Counted from the stretch's first letter, positions 17,175 through 27,265 are shown. The stretch is DNA of 64,000 nt from Sphingopyxis panaciterrae (GCF_011762125.1 NZ_JAASQN010000005.1:248001-312000), one strand, 5' to 3'. Numbers and translations are program-made. Notes: a model not told the origin generated them from the letters alone.

Positions 17175-19040
17175 CTAAGCCGCCACCCGCCGACGGCTAT
17201 GCACCATGATCGCGGTCAGCGCCGCGGGCGTCACGCCATCGATCCGCGCCGCCTGCCCCAGTGTCTCGGGGCGTGCCCTTGTCAGCCGCTCGACCATCTC
17301 GCGCGACAGCCCGCCGATCGCACCATAATCGAGCGCCGCATCGAGCAGGATGGCCTCGTTCGCCGCCAGCGCGCGCAGTTCGGCATCCTGCCGCGCGATA
17401 TAGGGCGCATAATGCCCATCCTCGGCAATCTCCGAGAGGATCGTGCCGTCGATTGATCCGAGTTCGGGCGCGAGCTGCGCGAGCATCGCCATAGTCACAT
17501 CGGGATAGCGCAGCAGGTCGATCCGCTTGCGTGTGATTCCGTCACCCGGCAACGCCAGCCCGATCGCCGCATAATCGGCGGTCGCCACCAAGGCATCGAG
17601 TAACGCCTCCGCCCGCGTCCGTTCGGCGCGGCGCGCATCAAACAGTGCCGCCGTCGCCGGACGCACCAACCCCAGTTCAATACCCTTCGGCGTCAACCGG
17701 GTCGCGGCATTATCGGCGCGCAGCCGCAATCGATATTCGGCGCGCGCGGTGAGCATGCGATAGGGTTCGATCACCCCCTGCAACACCAGGTCGTCGATCA
17801 TCACCCCGATGTATGATTCGGAGCGATCGAGGATCAACGGTTCGCGGTCCTGCACCGCGAGCGCGGCATTAGCACCGGCAACGAGCCCCTGCGCTGCCGC
17901 CTCTTCATAACCCGTCGTCCCGTTGATCTGGCCGGCGCAATAGAGTCCGCGCAGCGCGCGAACCTGCAACGTCCGGTCGAGTGCACGCGGATCGATATGA
18001 TCATATTCGACCGCATAGCCGGGAACGATCATCTCGACGGTTTCGAGTCCTTCCATCGTCCGCAGCATCGCCAGTTGGACGTCGGCGGGAAGCGAGGTCG
18101 AGATGCCGTTCGGATAGACCGATATGCTATCGAGCCCTTCGGGCTCCAAAAAGACCTGATGTCCGTCCCGGTCGGCAAAGCGATGAATCTTGTCTTCGAT
18201 CGACGGGCAATAGCGCGGACCCGCGGCGCCGATCGCGCCGGTAAACAGCGGCGAGCGATCGAGATTGCCGGCGATGATCCGATGAGAGTCGGCATTGGTC
18301 CGCGTGATCGCACAGAATATCTGCGGCACGCTCCGCTCGCTGTTCCACGTGGAACAGGTCCACGTCGCACCATCTGATGGCTGTTCCTCGAGCCGCGACC
18401 AATCGATCGTCCGCCCGTCGAGGCGCGGCGGCGTCCCCGTCTTGAGCCGTGCCATCGGCAAATTTGCGCTGCGCAATTGTTCGGCGAGCTTGTGCGCGCC
18501 GGCTTCGCCGATGCGTCCGCCTTCCATCCGCTCCTCGCCGCGGAACAGCTTGCCGCCCAGAAACGTCCCCGTCGCGAGCACGACCGCCGATGACGGCAGC
18601 GCGGCGCCATTGCCCAGATCGAGGCCTTCGACGCGCGATCCATCGGGCGACAGGCGAAGCGCCGCCGCCTCCCCCGCAACGACAGTAATGCCCTGCTGTG
18701 CCGCGAGCAGCGTCTGGATCGCGTCGCGATAAAGTTTGCGGTCGGCCTGGATACGCGGCCCCTGCACGGCGGCACCCTTCGACGCGTTGAGCATGCGATA
18801 GTGAATCGCCGCCCGATCGGCGGCGCGCGCCATCCAGCCATCGAGCGCGTCGACCTCGCGCATCAGATGCCCCTTGCCAAGCCCACCGATCGCCGGGTTG
18901 CACGACATCGTCCCGATCAGCGCGGGATCGAAGCTCACGAGCGCGACGCGCGCGCCAAGCCGCGCGGCGGCTGCGGCGGCTTCGGTTCCGGCATGGCCAC
19001 CGCCGACGACGATGACATCAAAAGTTGCGCTGCTGTGCAT
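17175..19040 (-). CDS. mnmG: tRNA uridine 5-carboxymethylaminomethyl modification enzyme MnmG (GidA)
   Basis: This 621-residue FAD protein acts with MnmE on the wobble uridine (U34) of certain tRNAs. The FAD-binding [12 protein letters not shown] is at residues 11-22. The signature blocks [16 protein letters not shown] and LKTGTPPRL, and YCPSIEDKI with its conserved Cys, are present, as is [21 protein letters not shown]. Start 19040 (MHSSATFDV) places the dinucleotide motif at the usual position; upstream in-frame codons are non-coding. The gene contains parS site 2. Confidence 0.96.
   Translation of the reverse strand: MHSSATFDVIVVGGGHAGTEAAAAAARLGARVALVSFDPALIGTMSCNPAIGGLGKGHLMREVDALDGWMARAADRAAIHYRMLNASKGAAVQGPRIQADRKLYRDAIQTLLAAQQGITVVAGEAAALRLSPDGSRVEGLDLGNGAALPSSAVVLATGTFLGGKLFRGEERMEGGRIGEAGAHKLAEQLRSANLPMARLKTGTPPRLDGRTIDWSRLEEQPSDGATWTCSTWNSERSVPQIFCAITRTNADSHRIIAGNLDRSPLFTGAIGAAGPRYCPSIEDKIHRFADRDGHQVFLEPEGLDSISVYPNGISTSLPADVQLAMLRTMEGLETVEMIVPGYAVEYDHIDPRALDRTLQVRALRGLYCAGQINGTTGYEEAAAQGLVAGANAALAVQDREPLILDRSESYIGVMIDDLVLQGVIEPYRMLTARAEYRLRLRADNAATRLTPKGIELGLVRPATAALFDARRAERTRAEALLDALVATADYAAIGLALPGDGITRKRIDLLRYPDVTMAMLAQLAPELGSIDGTILSEIAEDGHYAPYIARQDAELRALAANEAILLDAALDYGAIGGLSREMVERLTRARPETLGQAARIDGVTPAALTAIMVHSRRRVAA
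18341..18356. other. parS: parS-like centromere site 2 (inside mnmG)
   Basis: TGTTCCACGTGGAACA is a perfect 16-base palindrome with the CACGTG core, one base from the usual parS consensus. In the mnmG frame it encodes part of CSTWNS. Confidence 0.85.
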
Positions 19041-19100
19041 GATTGCGGCCGCGCTTAGCCGAAATTCAGCGGCAAATCCACCATGCTGCGATCGATGCGG

Positions 19101-19116
19101 TGTTTCACGTGGAACA
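19101..19116. other. parS: parS-like centromere site 3 (mnmE-mnmG gap)
   Basis: TGTTTCACGTGGAACA lies directly beside the mnmE stop codon (19117-19119) in the 76-base gap before mnmG. It is the reverse complement of site 1 and matches the parS consensus. Confidence 0.88.
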
Positions 19117-20448
19117 TCATTTCCCGATACAGAAACGTCCGAACAGCGTGTCGAGCATATCCTCGACACCGGCGCGCCCGGTGATCCGGTCGAGCGCCGC
19201 GCCCGCGAGGCGCAACCGCTCGGCGAGCAGGATCAGGTCGCCTGCCTCGCGCGTGCGGGCCTCGATCGTCAACCAGCCCTGCGCTTCGGCAAGTGCCGCA
19301 CGCTGGCGCTGGCGCAGCGCTGCCTCGCCTTCGCGCGGCAGCAACGTGCGCGCGGCCTCTACGATCCGCGCGTGCAACGCCTCCATCCCCTCACCCGTCG
19401 CTGCCGACAGGATCATGTCGCTGTGCGCGGCCGCCGCTTCGGCCGCCGCGTCACCATGCCAGCGATCGGCCTGCGCCGCGATCGTCACACAGCGCGGGTG
19501 CGAAGGTGCCGCATCGGCCGGGCCCAGCCACAGCAGGATATCCGCCGCTTCGACCGCGGCGCGCGCGCGACCGATCCCGATCGCCTCGATCGCATCGGCA
19601 CCTTCGGTGCGCAGTCCGGCCGTATCCGAAAAGCGCATCGCAATCCCGTCCAGCGCCAGCGCTGTTTCGATCACATCGCGCGTCGTTCCCGCGACCGGCG
19701 ACACGATTGCCAGCTCGCGTTGCACCAAAGCATTGATCAAGGTGGATTTTCCGGCATTGGGCGGCCCCGCGATCACCACCGAAAGCCCCTCGGCGATCAC
19801 CTCCGCCGCCGGCCGCGCCAACCACTCGTCCAACTCCGCGGCCAGCTCTCCCATTCCCCCGATCAAACGCTGCGTGACACTTTCGCCAACTTCGACGTCA
19901 TCCTCGTCGGCGAAATTCAGCTCGGCCTCCGCCCCCGCCATCAGTGCCAGCAACTGCCCTTGCCAAGCCTCGACCGCGCGCGACACATGCCCGCTCGCCA
20001 TACCGAGCGCCTGCACCCGCTGGCTCTCGGTCTCTGCCGCCAACAGATCGGCAAGCCCTTCGGCCTCGGCCAGATCGATCCGCCCGTTGAGAAATGCCCG
20101 CCGTGTGAATTCTCCCGCCTCGGCTCGCCGCAGCCCCGCTATCTCCGCCAGCCTGTTTTCGACCGCTGTGACCACGGCGCGGCCGCCGTGCAGATGCAGC
20201 TCGGCAAGATCCTCGCCAGTCGCGGTCGCGGGTCCAGGAAGCCACAGGACCAGCGCGCGATCGAGCGACGCTCCAGCGCTATCCTTCAATTCGGCGAGCG
20301 ACGCATGACGCGGTGCGGGCAGCCGACCGGCAAGCATTTCCAGCGCGATACCCGCCCCCGGTCCGCTCACGCGCACGACGGCAATCGCCGCCGGCGGCAT
20401 CCCGCTCGACAGCGCAAAAATCGTATCGCTTGCAGCGGCTTGGCTCAG
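19117..20448 (-). CDS. mnmE: tRNA modification GTPase MnmE, start uncertain
   Basis: MnmE partners MnmG in U34 modification. The C-terminal Cys motif CIGK ends the protein. The G domain shows GPPNAGKST (G1), AGTTRD (G2), DTAG (G3) and SAATGEG (G5), but G4 reads AQAD instead of NKxD. The first ATG is at 20400 (MPPAAIAVV). The conserved N-terminal residues DTIFALSSG are encoded in frame just upstream (20401-20427), so translation very likely begins earlier. No ATG, GTG or TTG is near. A CTG at 20446-20448 overlaps the upstream stop as CTGA, mirroring the ATGA and GTGA couplings seen elsewhere here. The 20448 start is therefore an inference; 20400 is the conservative choice. Confidence 0.85.
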   Translation of the reverse strand: MSQAAASDTIFALSSGMPPAAIAVVRVSGPGAGIALEMLAGRLPAPRHASLAELKDSAGASLDRALVLWLPGPATATGEDLAELHLHGGRAVVTAVENRLAEIAGLRRAEAGEFTRRAFLNGRIDLAEAEGLADLLAAETESQRVQALGMASGHVSRAVEAWQGQLLALMAGAEAELNFADEDDVEVGESVTQRLIGGMGELAAELDEWLARPAAEVIAEGLSVVIAGPPNAGKSTLINALVQRELAIVSPVAGTTRDVIETALALDGIAMRFSDTAGLRTEGADAIEAIGIGRARAAVEAADILLWLGPADAAPSHPRCVTIAAQADRWHGDAAAEAAAAHSDMILSAATGEGMEALHARIVEAARTLLPREGEAALRQRQRAALAEAQGWLTIEARTREAGDLILLAERLRLAGAALDRITGRAGVEDMLDTLFGRFCIGK

Positions 20449-20741
20449 CTCTTGCGTCCTCGCGCCGGCTTGTCGGGGCTGTCGGTATCGGCCGTTTTCG
20501 ACGCACCGCCCATCAGCCCGCCGCCAAATTGGCCGAGCAGCGACTGAACCAGCCCCAGCCCGCTCTCACCCATCGGCACCCAGCTCTTGACCATCGTCTG
20601 GACGAGGTCGGGCGTGATGCCTTTCGCCATCAGTTCCTTGACCCGGTCGAGATAAATGTCGTGCAGCGGTTCAAGGTCGGGAAGCCCGACCAGCCGGCGC
20701 GCCTCTTCGGGGGTGCAATCGATCTCGATATTGAACTTCAT
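20445..20741 (-). CDS. DUF6489 family protein
   Basis: This is a 98-residue acidic-to-neutral cytosolic protein of unknown function. The conserved block MKFNIEIDCTPEEARRLVGL is followed by DLEPLHDIYLDRV and KGITPDLVQTMVKSW, and then a Gly-rich patch (GQFGGGLMGG) and a basic, probably disordered tail. The fold suggests a small alpha/beta unit with an exposed Gly/Met segment. It directly precedes and overlaps mnmE, so it is cotranscribed with tRNA-modification genes. The ATG at 20741 has AGACAGG just upstream. No function is assigned. Confidence 0.8.
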   Translation of the reverse strand: MKFNIEIDCTPEEARRLVGLPDLEPLHDIYLDRVKELMAKGITPDLVQTMVKSWVPMGESGLGLVQSLLGQFGGGLMGGASKTADTDSPDKPARGRKS

Positions 20742-20848
20742 CGCCTGTCTCCGCCCCGAAATGCCGGTTAGCCGCTTGAGCCCTGCCCGCAGCCCCGCTA
20801 GCTTCGCGCTTTCACAGCAAAGAAGCAAGAGACAGGAGAGCTCCCCCC

Positions 20849-21547
20849 ATGGCCGCAACGAACATCGAAATCCCGGCGCTGGACGGCGCAAGCATGATTC
20901 CCGCCTATGTTGCGCGGCCCGACGCCGATTCGTCGCGGGCAATCATCGTCATCCCGGAAATTTTCGGCGTGAACGCCGGAATTCGCAAGAAATGCGACGA
21001 CTGGGCGGCCGAAGGCTATCTGGCGATCGCACCCGACATCTTCTGGCGCTTCGCCCCCGGGGTCGAGCTCAATCCCGACGTCGAAGCCGAACTGCAGGAA
21101 GCTTTCGGCTATTTCGGCCAATATGACGCCGACGATGGCGTGAAGGACATCGAAGCAGCGATCCGCTGGCTTCATGCCCAGGGTGCGGCCAAGGTCGGTT
21201 GCGTCGGTTTCTGCCTTGGCGGGCGTCTCGCCTATATGGCGGCCGCGCGCACCGATGTTCACGCGTCGGTGGGCTATTATGGCGTCATGATCGACCAGAT
21301 GCTGAACGAAAGCCACGCAATCGCGCATCCGCTGATGCTCCATATTCCGACCGAAGATCATCTGGTCGATCATGAGACGCAGAAGAAGATTCACGAAGGC
21401 CTCGATCCGCATCCGAAGGTGACGATCCACGATTATCAGGGCCTTGATCACGGCTTTGCCGCAACGATGGGCAATCGCCGCAACGACGAAGGCGCTGAGC
21501 TCGCCGACGGGCGGACCCGCGCCTTTTTCGCCGAGCATCTCGCATGA
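20849..21547 (+). CDS. Dienelactone hydrolase family protein
   Basis: This is a 232-residue alpha/beta hydrolase. The nucleophile motif GFCLGG places the catalytic Cys at residue 122. IPEIFG supplies the conserved Glu (residue 37), and DYQGLDHGF holds the catalytic His late in the protein. The Asp is probably in PTEDHLVD. Family members open carboxymethylenebutenolide or related lactones, but many relatives have other substrates and no aromatic-degradation genes are nearby. It overlaps the next gene by four bases (ATGA). Confidence 0.88.
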   Translation: MAATNIEIPALDGASMIPAYVARPDADSSRAIIVIPEIFGVNAGIRKKCDDWAAEGYLAIAPDIFWRFAPGVELNPDVEAELQEAFGYFGQYDADDGVKDIEAAIRWLHAQGAAKVGCVGFCLGGRLAYMAAARTDVHASVGYYGVMIDQMLNESHAIAHPLMLHIPTEDHLVDHETQKKIHEGLDPHPKVTIHDYQGLDHGFAATMGNRRNDEGAELADGRTRAFFAEHLA

Positions 21548-21942
21548 GCGCGCAAGCGGGTCTCGCCGCCTGGCACGCCTATATGACGGGCGGCGGCGAC
21601 CCGCAGGCGCTGAAAGAGCTGCTGGCCGCAGACGCGGTCTTTCATTCGCCGGTGGTCCACACCCCGCAGGAGGGGCGCGACAAGGTTTTCGCCTATCTGC
21701 ACGCGGCAAGCCATGTGCTGGGCGGCCAGAGTTTCCGCTATCTTCGCGAAATCGCCGACGGCGATCAGGCGATGCTGGAATTCGCCAGCGAACTCGACGG
21801 GATCCAGATCAACGGCGTTGACATCATTCGCTGGGATGACGAAGGAAAGATAAAGGATTTCAAGGTGATGGTCCGCCCGCTCAAGGCGATCAACAAGGTG
21901 TGGGAAAAGATGGCAGCGATGCTCGCGGCGCAGGCGGGCTAG
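21544..21942 (+). CDS. SnoaL-like / NTF2-fold protein
   Basis: This 132-residue protein has the cone-shaped NTF2-like fold pattern: an N-terminal helix (AGLAAWHAYMTGG), LLAADAVFHSPVV, a central helix FAYLHAASHVL and C-terminal strands DGIQINGVDIIRWDDEGKIKDFKVMVRP. Such proteins are small-molecule-binding or isomerase-like. Its start overlaps the dienelactone hydrolase stop, so the two probably act together. The substrate is unknown. Confidence 0.82.
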   Translation: MSAQAGLAAWHAYMTGGGDPQALKELLAADAVFHSPVVHTPQEGRDKVFAYLHAASHVLGGQSFRYLREIADGDQAMLEFASELDGIQINGVDIIRWDDEGKIKDFKVMVRPLKAINKVWEKMAAMLAAQAG

Positions 21943-21952
21943 CCCGGATCCG

Positions 21953-23530
21953 ATGCTCCGCTGGGCGGCCTTCCCTATTCTTCTCGTCGCGGCGGCGCTC
22001 GCCGCCTGGTGGCCACCGGCGCGCTGGACCTTGTTGCTGTGGGTCCCGCTCCTCCTTCTCGCCGTCTATGATGCCGTCCAGCGCCATCACTCGCTGCGCC
22101 GTAATTTTCCGCTGATCGCGCGCGTCCGCTGGCTGTTCGAGGCGCTGCGGCCCTTCCTCTACGCCTATATCGTCGAAAGCCCGCTCGAGGGACGCCCGTT
22201 CGCGCGCACCGAACGCGACCTCATCTATGCACGCGCCAAGGGCGATCTCGACGCACATCCGTTCGGCACCGAGCTCGACGTCTATTCGGACGAATATGAA
22301 TGGATGAGCCACAGCATCGCGCCGGCGGTCGCGGCCGACCGGACGCAGCGCGTCAAGGTCGGCGGATCGCAATGCACCCAGCCCTATTCGGCGGCGCTGC
22401 TCAATATTTCGGCGATGAGTTTCGGTTCGCTGGGCGCAAAAGCGATCGAGGCGCTCAATCTCGGCGCCAAGCTCGGCGGCTTTTATCACGACACCGGCGA
22501 AGGCGGACTCAGCCCCTATCATCGCATGCATGGCGGTGACATCGTCTGGGAATTGGGCAGCGGCTATTTCGGCTGCCGCGACGGGGATGGCCGTTTCGAC
22601 CCTGCCCGCTTTCGCGACGCCGCCCAAAGCGACCAGGTCAGGATGATCGAGATCAAGCTGAGCCAGGGCGCGAAACCCGGCCATGGCGGGGTGCTGCCGG
22701 GGCCGAAGGTCAGCGCCGAAATCGCCGCGACGCGCGGGGTGCTCGAAGGCCATGACTGTATCTCGCCCGCCGCACATTCGGCCTTTGCGACGCCGATCGA
22801 GCTGGTCGAGTGGGCCGCACGGCTGCGGGACCTGTCGGGCGGAAAGCCCGTCGGAATCAAGCTTTGCGTCGGCCAGCCGCACGAGATTTATGCCGTCATG
22901 AAGGCGATGATCGAGACGGGAATCCGGCTCGATTATATCGTCATCGACGGTGCCGAGGGCGGCACCGGCGCGGCGCCGGTCGAATTTTCGAACAGCCTTG
23001 GCATGCCGCTGCGCGAGGGGCTGATTTTCGTCCGCAACGCGCTGGTCGGTTGCGGGCTCAAGGAAGAAATACGCCTGGCGGCGTCGGGCAAGGTGCATTC
23101 GGGCGCGGGGCTGGCGGTCAATTGCGCGCTCGGCGCCGACTGGTCGAACGCGGCGCGCGCCTTCATGTTCTCATTGGGCTGCGTCCAGTCCCTGAAATGC
23201 CACACCGATGAATGCCCGACCGGGGTCGCGACGCAGGATCCCGGCCGCCAGCGCGGGCTGGTCGTCCCCGACAAGGCCGATCGCGTGCGCCGGTTCCAGG
23301 CGGCGACGGTTTCGGCGCTGTGGGATATCACCGCGGCGATGGGACTCGAAACGCCATGGCAGATCCAGCCGCACCATCTGCACGAGCGGCTCAATTCGGC
23401 GCGTTCGGATTCGATCGACCGCATCTACAGCTTCTTTCCGCGCGGCATCCTGCTCGACGATCCCGATTCGGTGCGCAGCGCCCGTTATTGGGCGATGGCG
23501 CGCGCCGACAGCTTTCGGGCCGTGTTTTAG
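21953..23530 (+). CDS. FMN-binding glutamate synthase-like protein, membrane-anchored
   Basis: This 525-residue protein has two N-terminal hydrophobic segments (about residues 5-40) followed by a GltB-type FMN barrel. Conserved features are NISAMSFGSLGAKAIEAL, KLSQGAKPGHGGVLPG, VIDGAEGGTGAAP, and the Cys cluster CVQSLKCHTDECPTGVATQ, which in glutamate synthases binds a 3Fe-4S cluster. It lacks the amidotransferase domain and no gltD is near, so true glutamate synthase activity is doubtful. It follows the SnoaL-like gene by 10 bases. It ends convergently with the DUF1489 gene, overlapping it by four bases. Confidence 0.86.
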   Translation: MLRWAAFPILLVAAALAAWWPPARWTLLLWVPLLLLAVYDAVQRHHSLRRNFPLIARVRWLFEALRPFLYAYIVESPLEGRPFARTERDLIYARAKGDLDAHPFGTELDVYSDEYEWMSHSIAPAVAADRTQRVKVGGSQCTQPYSAALLNISAMSFGSLGAKAIEALNLGAKLGGFYHDTGEGGLSPYHRMHGGDIVWELGSGYFGCRDGDGRFDPARFRDAAQSDQVRMIEIKLSQGAKPGHGGVLPGPKVSAEIAATRGVLEGHDCISPAAHSAFATPIELVEWAARLRDLSGGKPVGIKLCVGQPHEIYAVMKAMIETGIRLDYIVIDGAEGGTGAAPVEFSNSLGMPLREGLIFVRNALVGCGLKEEIRLAASGKVHSGAGLAVNCALGADWSNAARAFMFSLGCVQSLKCHTDECPTGVATQDPGRQRGLVVPDKADRVRRFQAATVSALWDITAAMGLETPWQIQPHHLHERLNSARSDSIDRIYSFFPRGILLDDPDSVRSARYWAMARADSFRAVF

Positions 23531-23928
23531 ATCAGCATCAGTTCGGCCAGCTCGCGATAAAGCTCGGGCGGCAGGTCGCCGATACCGCTCGCATCGTCGA
23601 CGCCCTTTGGCGCATCGTCGTCGGTGAGATAACGCCAGCCCTGATGCGCCCGCTTGGGCTGCGGATGGATCCGTTCCAGCTCGGCGACACAGACGATATC
23701 GATCCGTCCGTCGCTGCGGTCTTCAAAGCGCAGGATTTCGACCCGCGCGACGAGGGTGTGCTTGACGATGAAATGCAGCTTGCCACCGACCAGTTCATCG
23801 GCGCGCTTGGGCTTGAACCGCGTCGTGAAACGGACCTCGCCGCCTTGGGCGTAATTGACGATCCGAGCCTGCAACGCCGGATAGTCAGAACAGCCGACGG
23901 CCACGCGGGTCATATGAAGCTGGGGCAT
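23527..23928 (-). CDS. DUF1489 family protein
   Basis: This 133-residue protein of unknown function is common in alphaproteobacteria. Conserved features are LHMTRVAVGCSDYPALQAR, VRFTTRFKPKRADELVGGKLHFIVKHTLVARVEILRFE and a C-terminal HQGWRYLTDDDAPKG. The basic KPKRADE segment suggests binding to a nucleic acid or phosphate ligand, though this is only a guess. Start 23928 (MPQLHMTRV) is preferred; 23913 (MTRV) is possible. A terminator separates it from terC upstream. Confidence 0.82.
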   Translation of the reverse strand: MPQLHMTRVAVGCSDYPALQARIVNYAQGGEVRFTTRFKPKRADELVGGKLHFIVKHTLVARVEILRFEDRSDGRIDIVCVAELERIHPQPKRAHQGWRYLTDDDAPKGVDDASGIGDLPPELYRELAELMLI

Positions 23929-23953
23929 GATGTCGAGATGGGGAGCCGATATG

Positions 23954-23986
23954 AAAAAGCCAGCCCCTTCCGGAGCTGGCCCTTTC
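23954..23986 (-). terminator. Intrinsic terminator after terC
   Basis: GCCAGC and GCTGGC arms with a 10-base loop are extended by flanking GG/CC pairs, and an A5 run gives TTTTT on the minus strand. It lies between the terC stop and the DUF1489 start, so it would end the rho-ABM-terC transcript. Confidence 0.7.
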
Positions 23987-24005
23987 ATTTCATGCTGAGG
24001 ATCGA

Positions 24006-24743
24006 TCAGCCGAACAATGTTCCCATGCCGACCGCCGGGTCGATCCAGCCTTCGTAGATCATCTTGACCGCGACGTAGAGGATCACGGCAAGCCCGATGT
24101 AGGCGATCCAGCGATAGCGTTCGATATATTTGGCGATGATGTTCGCCGCGACGCCCATCAGCGCGACAGCAAAGATCAGCCCGACGATCAATATGCCCGG
24201 ATGCTCGCGCGCTGCGCCGGCGACCGCGAGAACATTGTCGAGGCTCATGCTGACGTCGGCGATCGCAACCGCCCAGGCTGCGGCGGCGAAGCTCTTGGCA
24301 GGCTTGAGGCCTGAATGTTCATCGCCCTCAACTTCGGGTGAGCCCGAAGAATGCGCGCCTTCGCGCAGCTCGCGCCACATTTTCCACGCGACCCAGATCA
24401 GGAGCAGGCCGCCGACGAAGATCAGGCCGACGATCTGCATCAACTGCGTCACGACGAGCGCGAACGCGATACGCAGAACCAGCGCGGCCAGCACGCCGAT
24501 CAGAATGACCTTTTTGCGCTGTTCCGCGGGAAGCCCCGCTGCGAGCGCACCGACGACGATGGCATTGTCGCCGGCAAGCACCAGGTCGATCAGCAGCACC
24601 TGGATGAAGGTGGCAAAGGCCGCGGGTTCGGTGATGTTCGAAAAATCATTGACGATATGGCCCCAGATTTCAGCAGGACCGCCGAAACCGTCGGCCGCCG
24701 CACCAGCGGCCACACCAGCCTGCGTCAAAAACTCCAGAATCAC
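24006..24743 (-). CDS. TerC family integral membrane protein
   Basis: This 245-residue protein has about seven membrane segments. Two copies of the family's acidic motif are present: DLVLAGDN (residues 53-60) and ADVSMSLDN (162-170), whose Asp/Asn residues lie in the membrane and are linked to metal (Mn) export in relatives. A charged hydrophilic loop, roughly residues 123-150, separates the halves. The GTG start at 24743 overlaps the ABM gene stop as GTGA, which points to translational coupling. Tellurite resistance is not implied by the name alone. Confidence 0.88.
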   Translation of the reverse strand: MILEFLTQAGVAAGAAADGFGGPAEIWGHIVNDFSNITEPAAFATFIQVLLIDLVLAGDNAIVVGALAAGLPAEQRKKVILIGVLAALVLRIAFALVVTQLMQIVGLIFVGGLLLIWVAWKMWRELREGAHSSGSPEVEGDEHSGLKPAKSFAAAAWAVAIADVSMSLDNVLAVAGAAREHPGILIVGLIFAVALMGVAANIIAKYIERYRWIAYIGLAVILYVAVKMIYEGWIDPAVGMGTLFG

Positions 24744-25033
24744 ACCATGTCTCCGAAATAGCTGACCACAGGCATAGGGTCATAAAAGCGATGCAGCAAA
24801 TTGCGCCACTGTTGATAGCGATCCGATTGCCGAAAGCCATCCCGATGATCTTCGATTGACCGCCAGCCGGCCAACAGCAGATAAGGCTGTCCGCTTCCCG
24901 TCGGGCGGCGAATTTCCAGTGAGATGAAGCCTGGTGAGGCTTCGATCAGCGGCCGTGCCTTTGCAACGGCCGTCTCGAACGCCGCTTCGCTTCCCGCACG
25001 GACGGGAAGCAGCGCATGTTCGAGGACGGCCAT
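24740..25033 (-). CDS. Antibiotic biosynthesis monooxygenase (ABM) domain protein
   Basis: This 97-residue ferredoxin-like dimeric alpha-beta-barrel protein begins LEHALLPVRAGSEAAFETAVAKARPLIEASPGFISLEIRR and continues with PYLLLAGWRSIEDHRDGFRQSDRYQQW, the typical ABM pattern. Members act as cofactor-free monooxygenases or heme/quinone-linked enzymes; the substrate is unknown. It starts 9 bases after the rho stop and overlaps terC, so it lies in a rho-ABM-terC transcript. Confidence 0.83.
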   Translation of the reverse strand: MAVLEHALLPVRAGSEAAFETAVAKARPLIEASPGFISLEIRRPTGSGQPYLLLAGWRSIEDHRDGFRQSDRYQQWRNLLHRFYDPMPVVSYFGDMV

Positions 25034-25042
25034 GGCGCCGGC

Positions 25043-26299
<1,257 letters not shown>

Positions 26300-26505
26300 G
26301 GATGGATTCCAGGTAGATTTTGGGAGAAAAATACAATCGATTTCGATGCACCACTGGGGTGCCTATCCGGCCGTGGGACGACCGTTAAAGATAGCTTCGG
26401 CACAAGGAAGCGCCGCCCGCGCGGGGCGGGGTTGATCGGCCCCTATAACCCACGCGAAGCCAAGTCAATCGCGGCTGCGACAAGCGGGCCGGCCCGAAGA
26501 TGGAT

Positions 26506-26565
26506 GCTAAAGCCACAAAAGCCCCGCAGGCGCACACCCTATCTGTGTCCTTTGTGGCTTTTAGC
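26506..26565. repeat. Inverted repeat, family D copy 1
   Basis: GCTAAAGCCACAAAA at 26506-26520 pairs with TTTGTGGCTTTTAGC at 26551-26565 around a 30-base loop. A related hairpin follows at 26589. Confidence 0.8.
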
Positions 26566-26588
26566 ATCATCAGTGCGGCTGCGGAGCA

Positions 26589-26647
26589 GCTTAAAGCGAC
26601 AAAAGATGCGCATGCACAGGCCGAAACTGTCTCCCTTGTCGCTTTAG
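26589..26647. repeat. Inverted repeat, family D copy 2
   Basis: GCTTAAAGCGACAAAA at 26589-26604 pairs with TTGTCGCTTTAG at 26636-26647. It resembles copy 1 (TAAAGCCACAAAA against TAAAGCGACAAAA), with a compensated C-to-G change in both arms. The compensation suggests the stem is selected or the copies diverged as hairpins. Confidence 0.75.
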
Positions 26648-26815
26648 GGCCAAGCCGGTCGTGCGGGGGAAGCGACGAAATTCCCGGTTGAAAAGAGCCG
26701 ATATGCAGGCTGGCACGGCGCGATAATGTAGGAAAGCGTTCTTTGGATGACGATGAGAGGAACGGCGGCTCCCAGCCGGAAGCGGTCATCCACGACAGGC
26801 AACCCCTCCAGCCGA

Positions 26816-27262
26816 TCAGGGCCGCACGACCACGAGGATTACGATGATCGCCGCGGCAACGCCGGGCACTTCGTTGAGCAGGCGGAGCGCCTTTTCGGGC
26901 AGCGGACGCTCGCCCCGTGCCAGCTTCTTCGCATAGCCGATCATCCAGCCATGATAGCCCGACAGCGCGATCACCAGCAGGAATTTGGCGATGAACCAGC
27001 CTTCGTGCCAAACATTGCCATTGAACGCGAGCATCAGGCCAAAGATCCAGACGATGATCAGCGCCGGATTCAGGATAATCCGCCGCAGCCGGTCTTCGCG
27101 CTCGATCCATTTTTTATCTTCGTCGGATCCGACGGGGCATTGGTGATGATAAACGAAGAAGCGCGGCATCATGAACAGGCCGGCCATCAGGAAAATCACA
27201 AAGATGATATGCGCGGCTTTGATCCAAAGCATCGTCGCCCCCAAGAATCCCGCCAGTTCCAT
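26816..27262 (-). CDS. hemJ: Protoporphyrinogen IX oxidase HemJ
   Basis: This 148-residue membrane protein has four hydrophobic segments. LWIKAAHIIFVIFLMAGLFMMPRFFVYH carries the conserved His of HemJ, and later IAKFLLVIALSGYHGWMIGYAKKL is typical. HemJ oxidises protoporphyrinogen IX in heme synthesis at the inner membrane. It starts 3 bases after the hemE stop, so hemE-hemJ form an operon. The ATG at 27262 is used; a shorter start at MLWIKAA is also possible. Confidence 0.92.
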   Translation of the reverse strand: MELAGFLGATMLWIKAAHIIFVIFLMAGLFMMPRFFVYHHQCPVGSDEDKKWIEREDRLRRIILNPALIIVWIFGLMLAFNGNVWHEGWFIAKFLLVIALSGYHGWMIGYAKKLARGERPLPEKALRLLNEVPGVAAAIIVILVVVRP

Positions 27263-27265
27263 ATA

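Larger units (their letters stand above)
26300..26815. other. 516-base hemJ-rho intergenic region
   Basis: It holds a GC-rich hairpin in the rho-proximal part (CCGCCC with GGGCGG near 26410-26430) and two tandem inverted repeats (26506-26565 and 26589-26647). Small open frames here are not supported as genes. Rho often controls its own leader, so the structured part may be regulatory. Confidence 0.55.

Noticed and set aside
26500..26691. Small open frame in the hemJ-rho gap
   Set aside because: It lies across two tandem inverted repeats and has no motif or ribosome-binding site.
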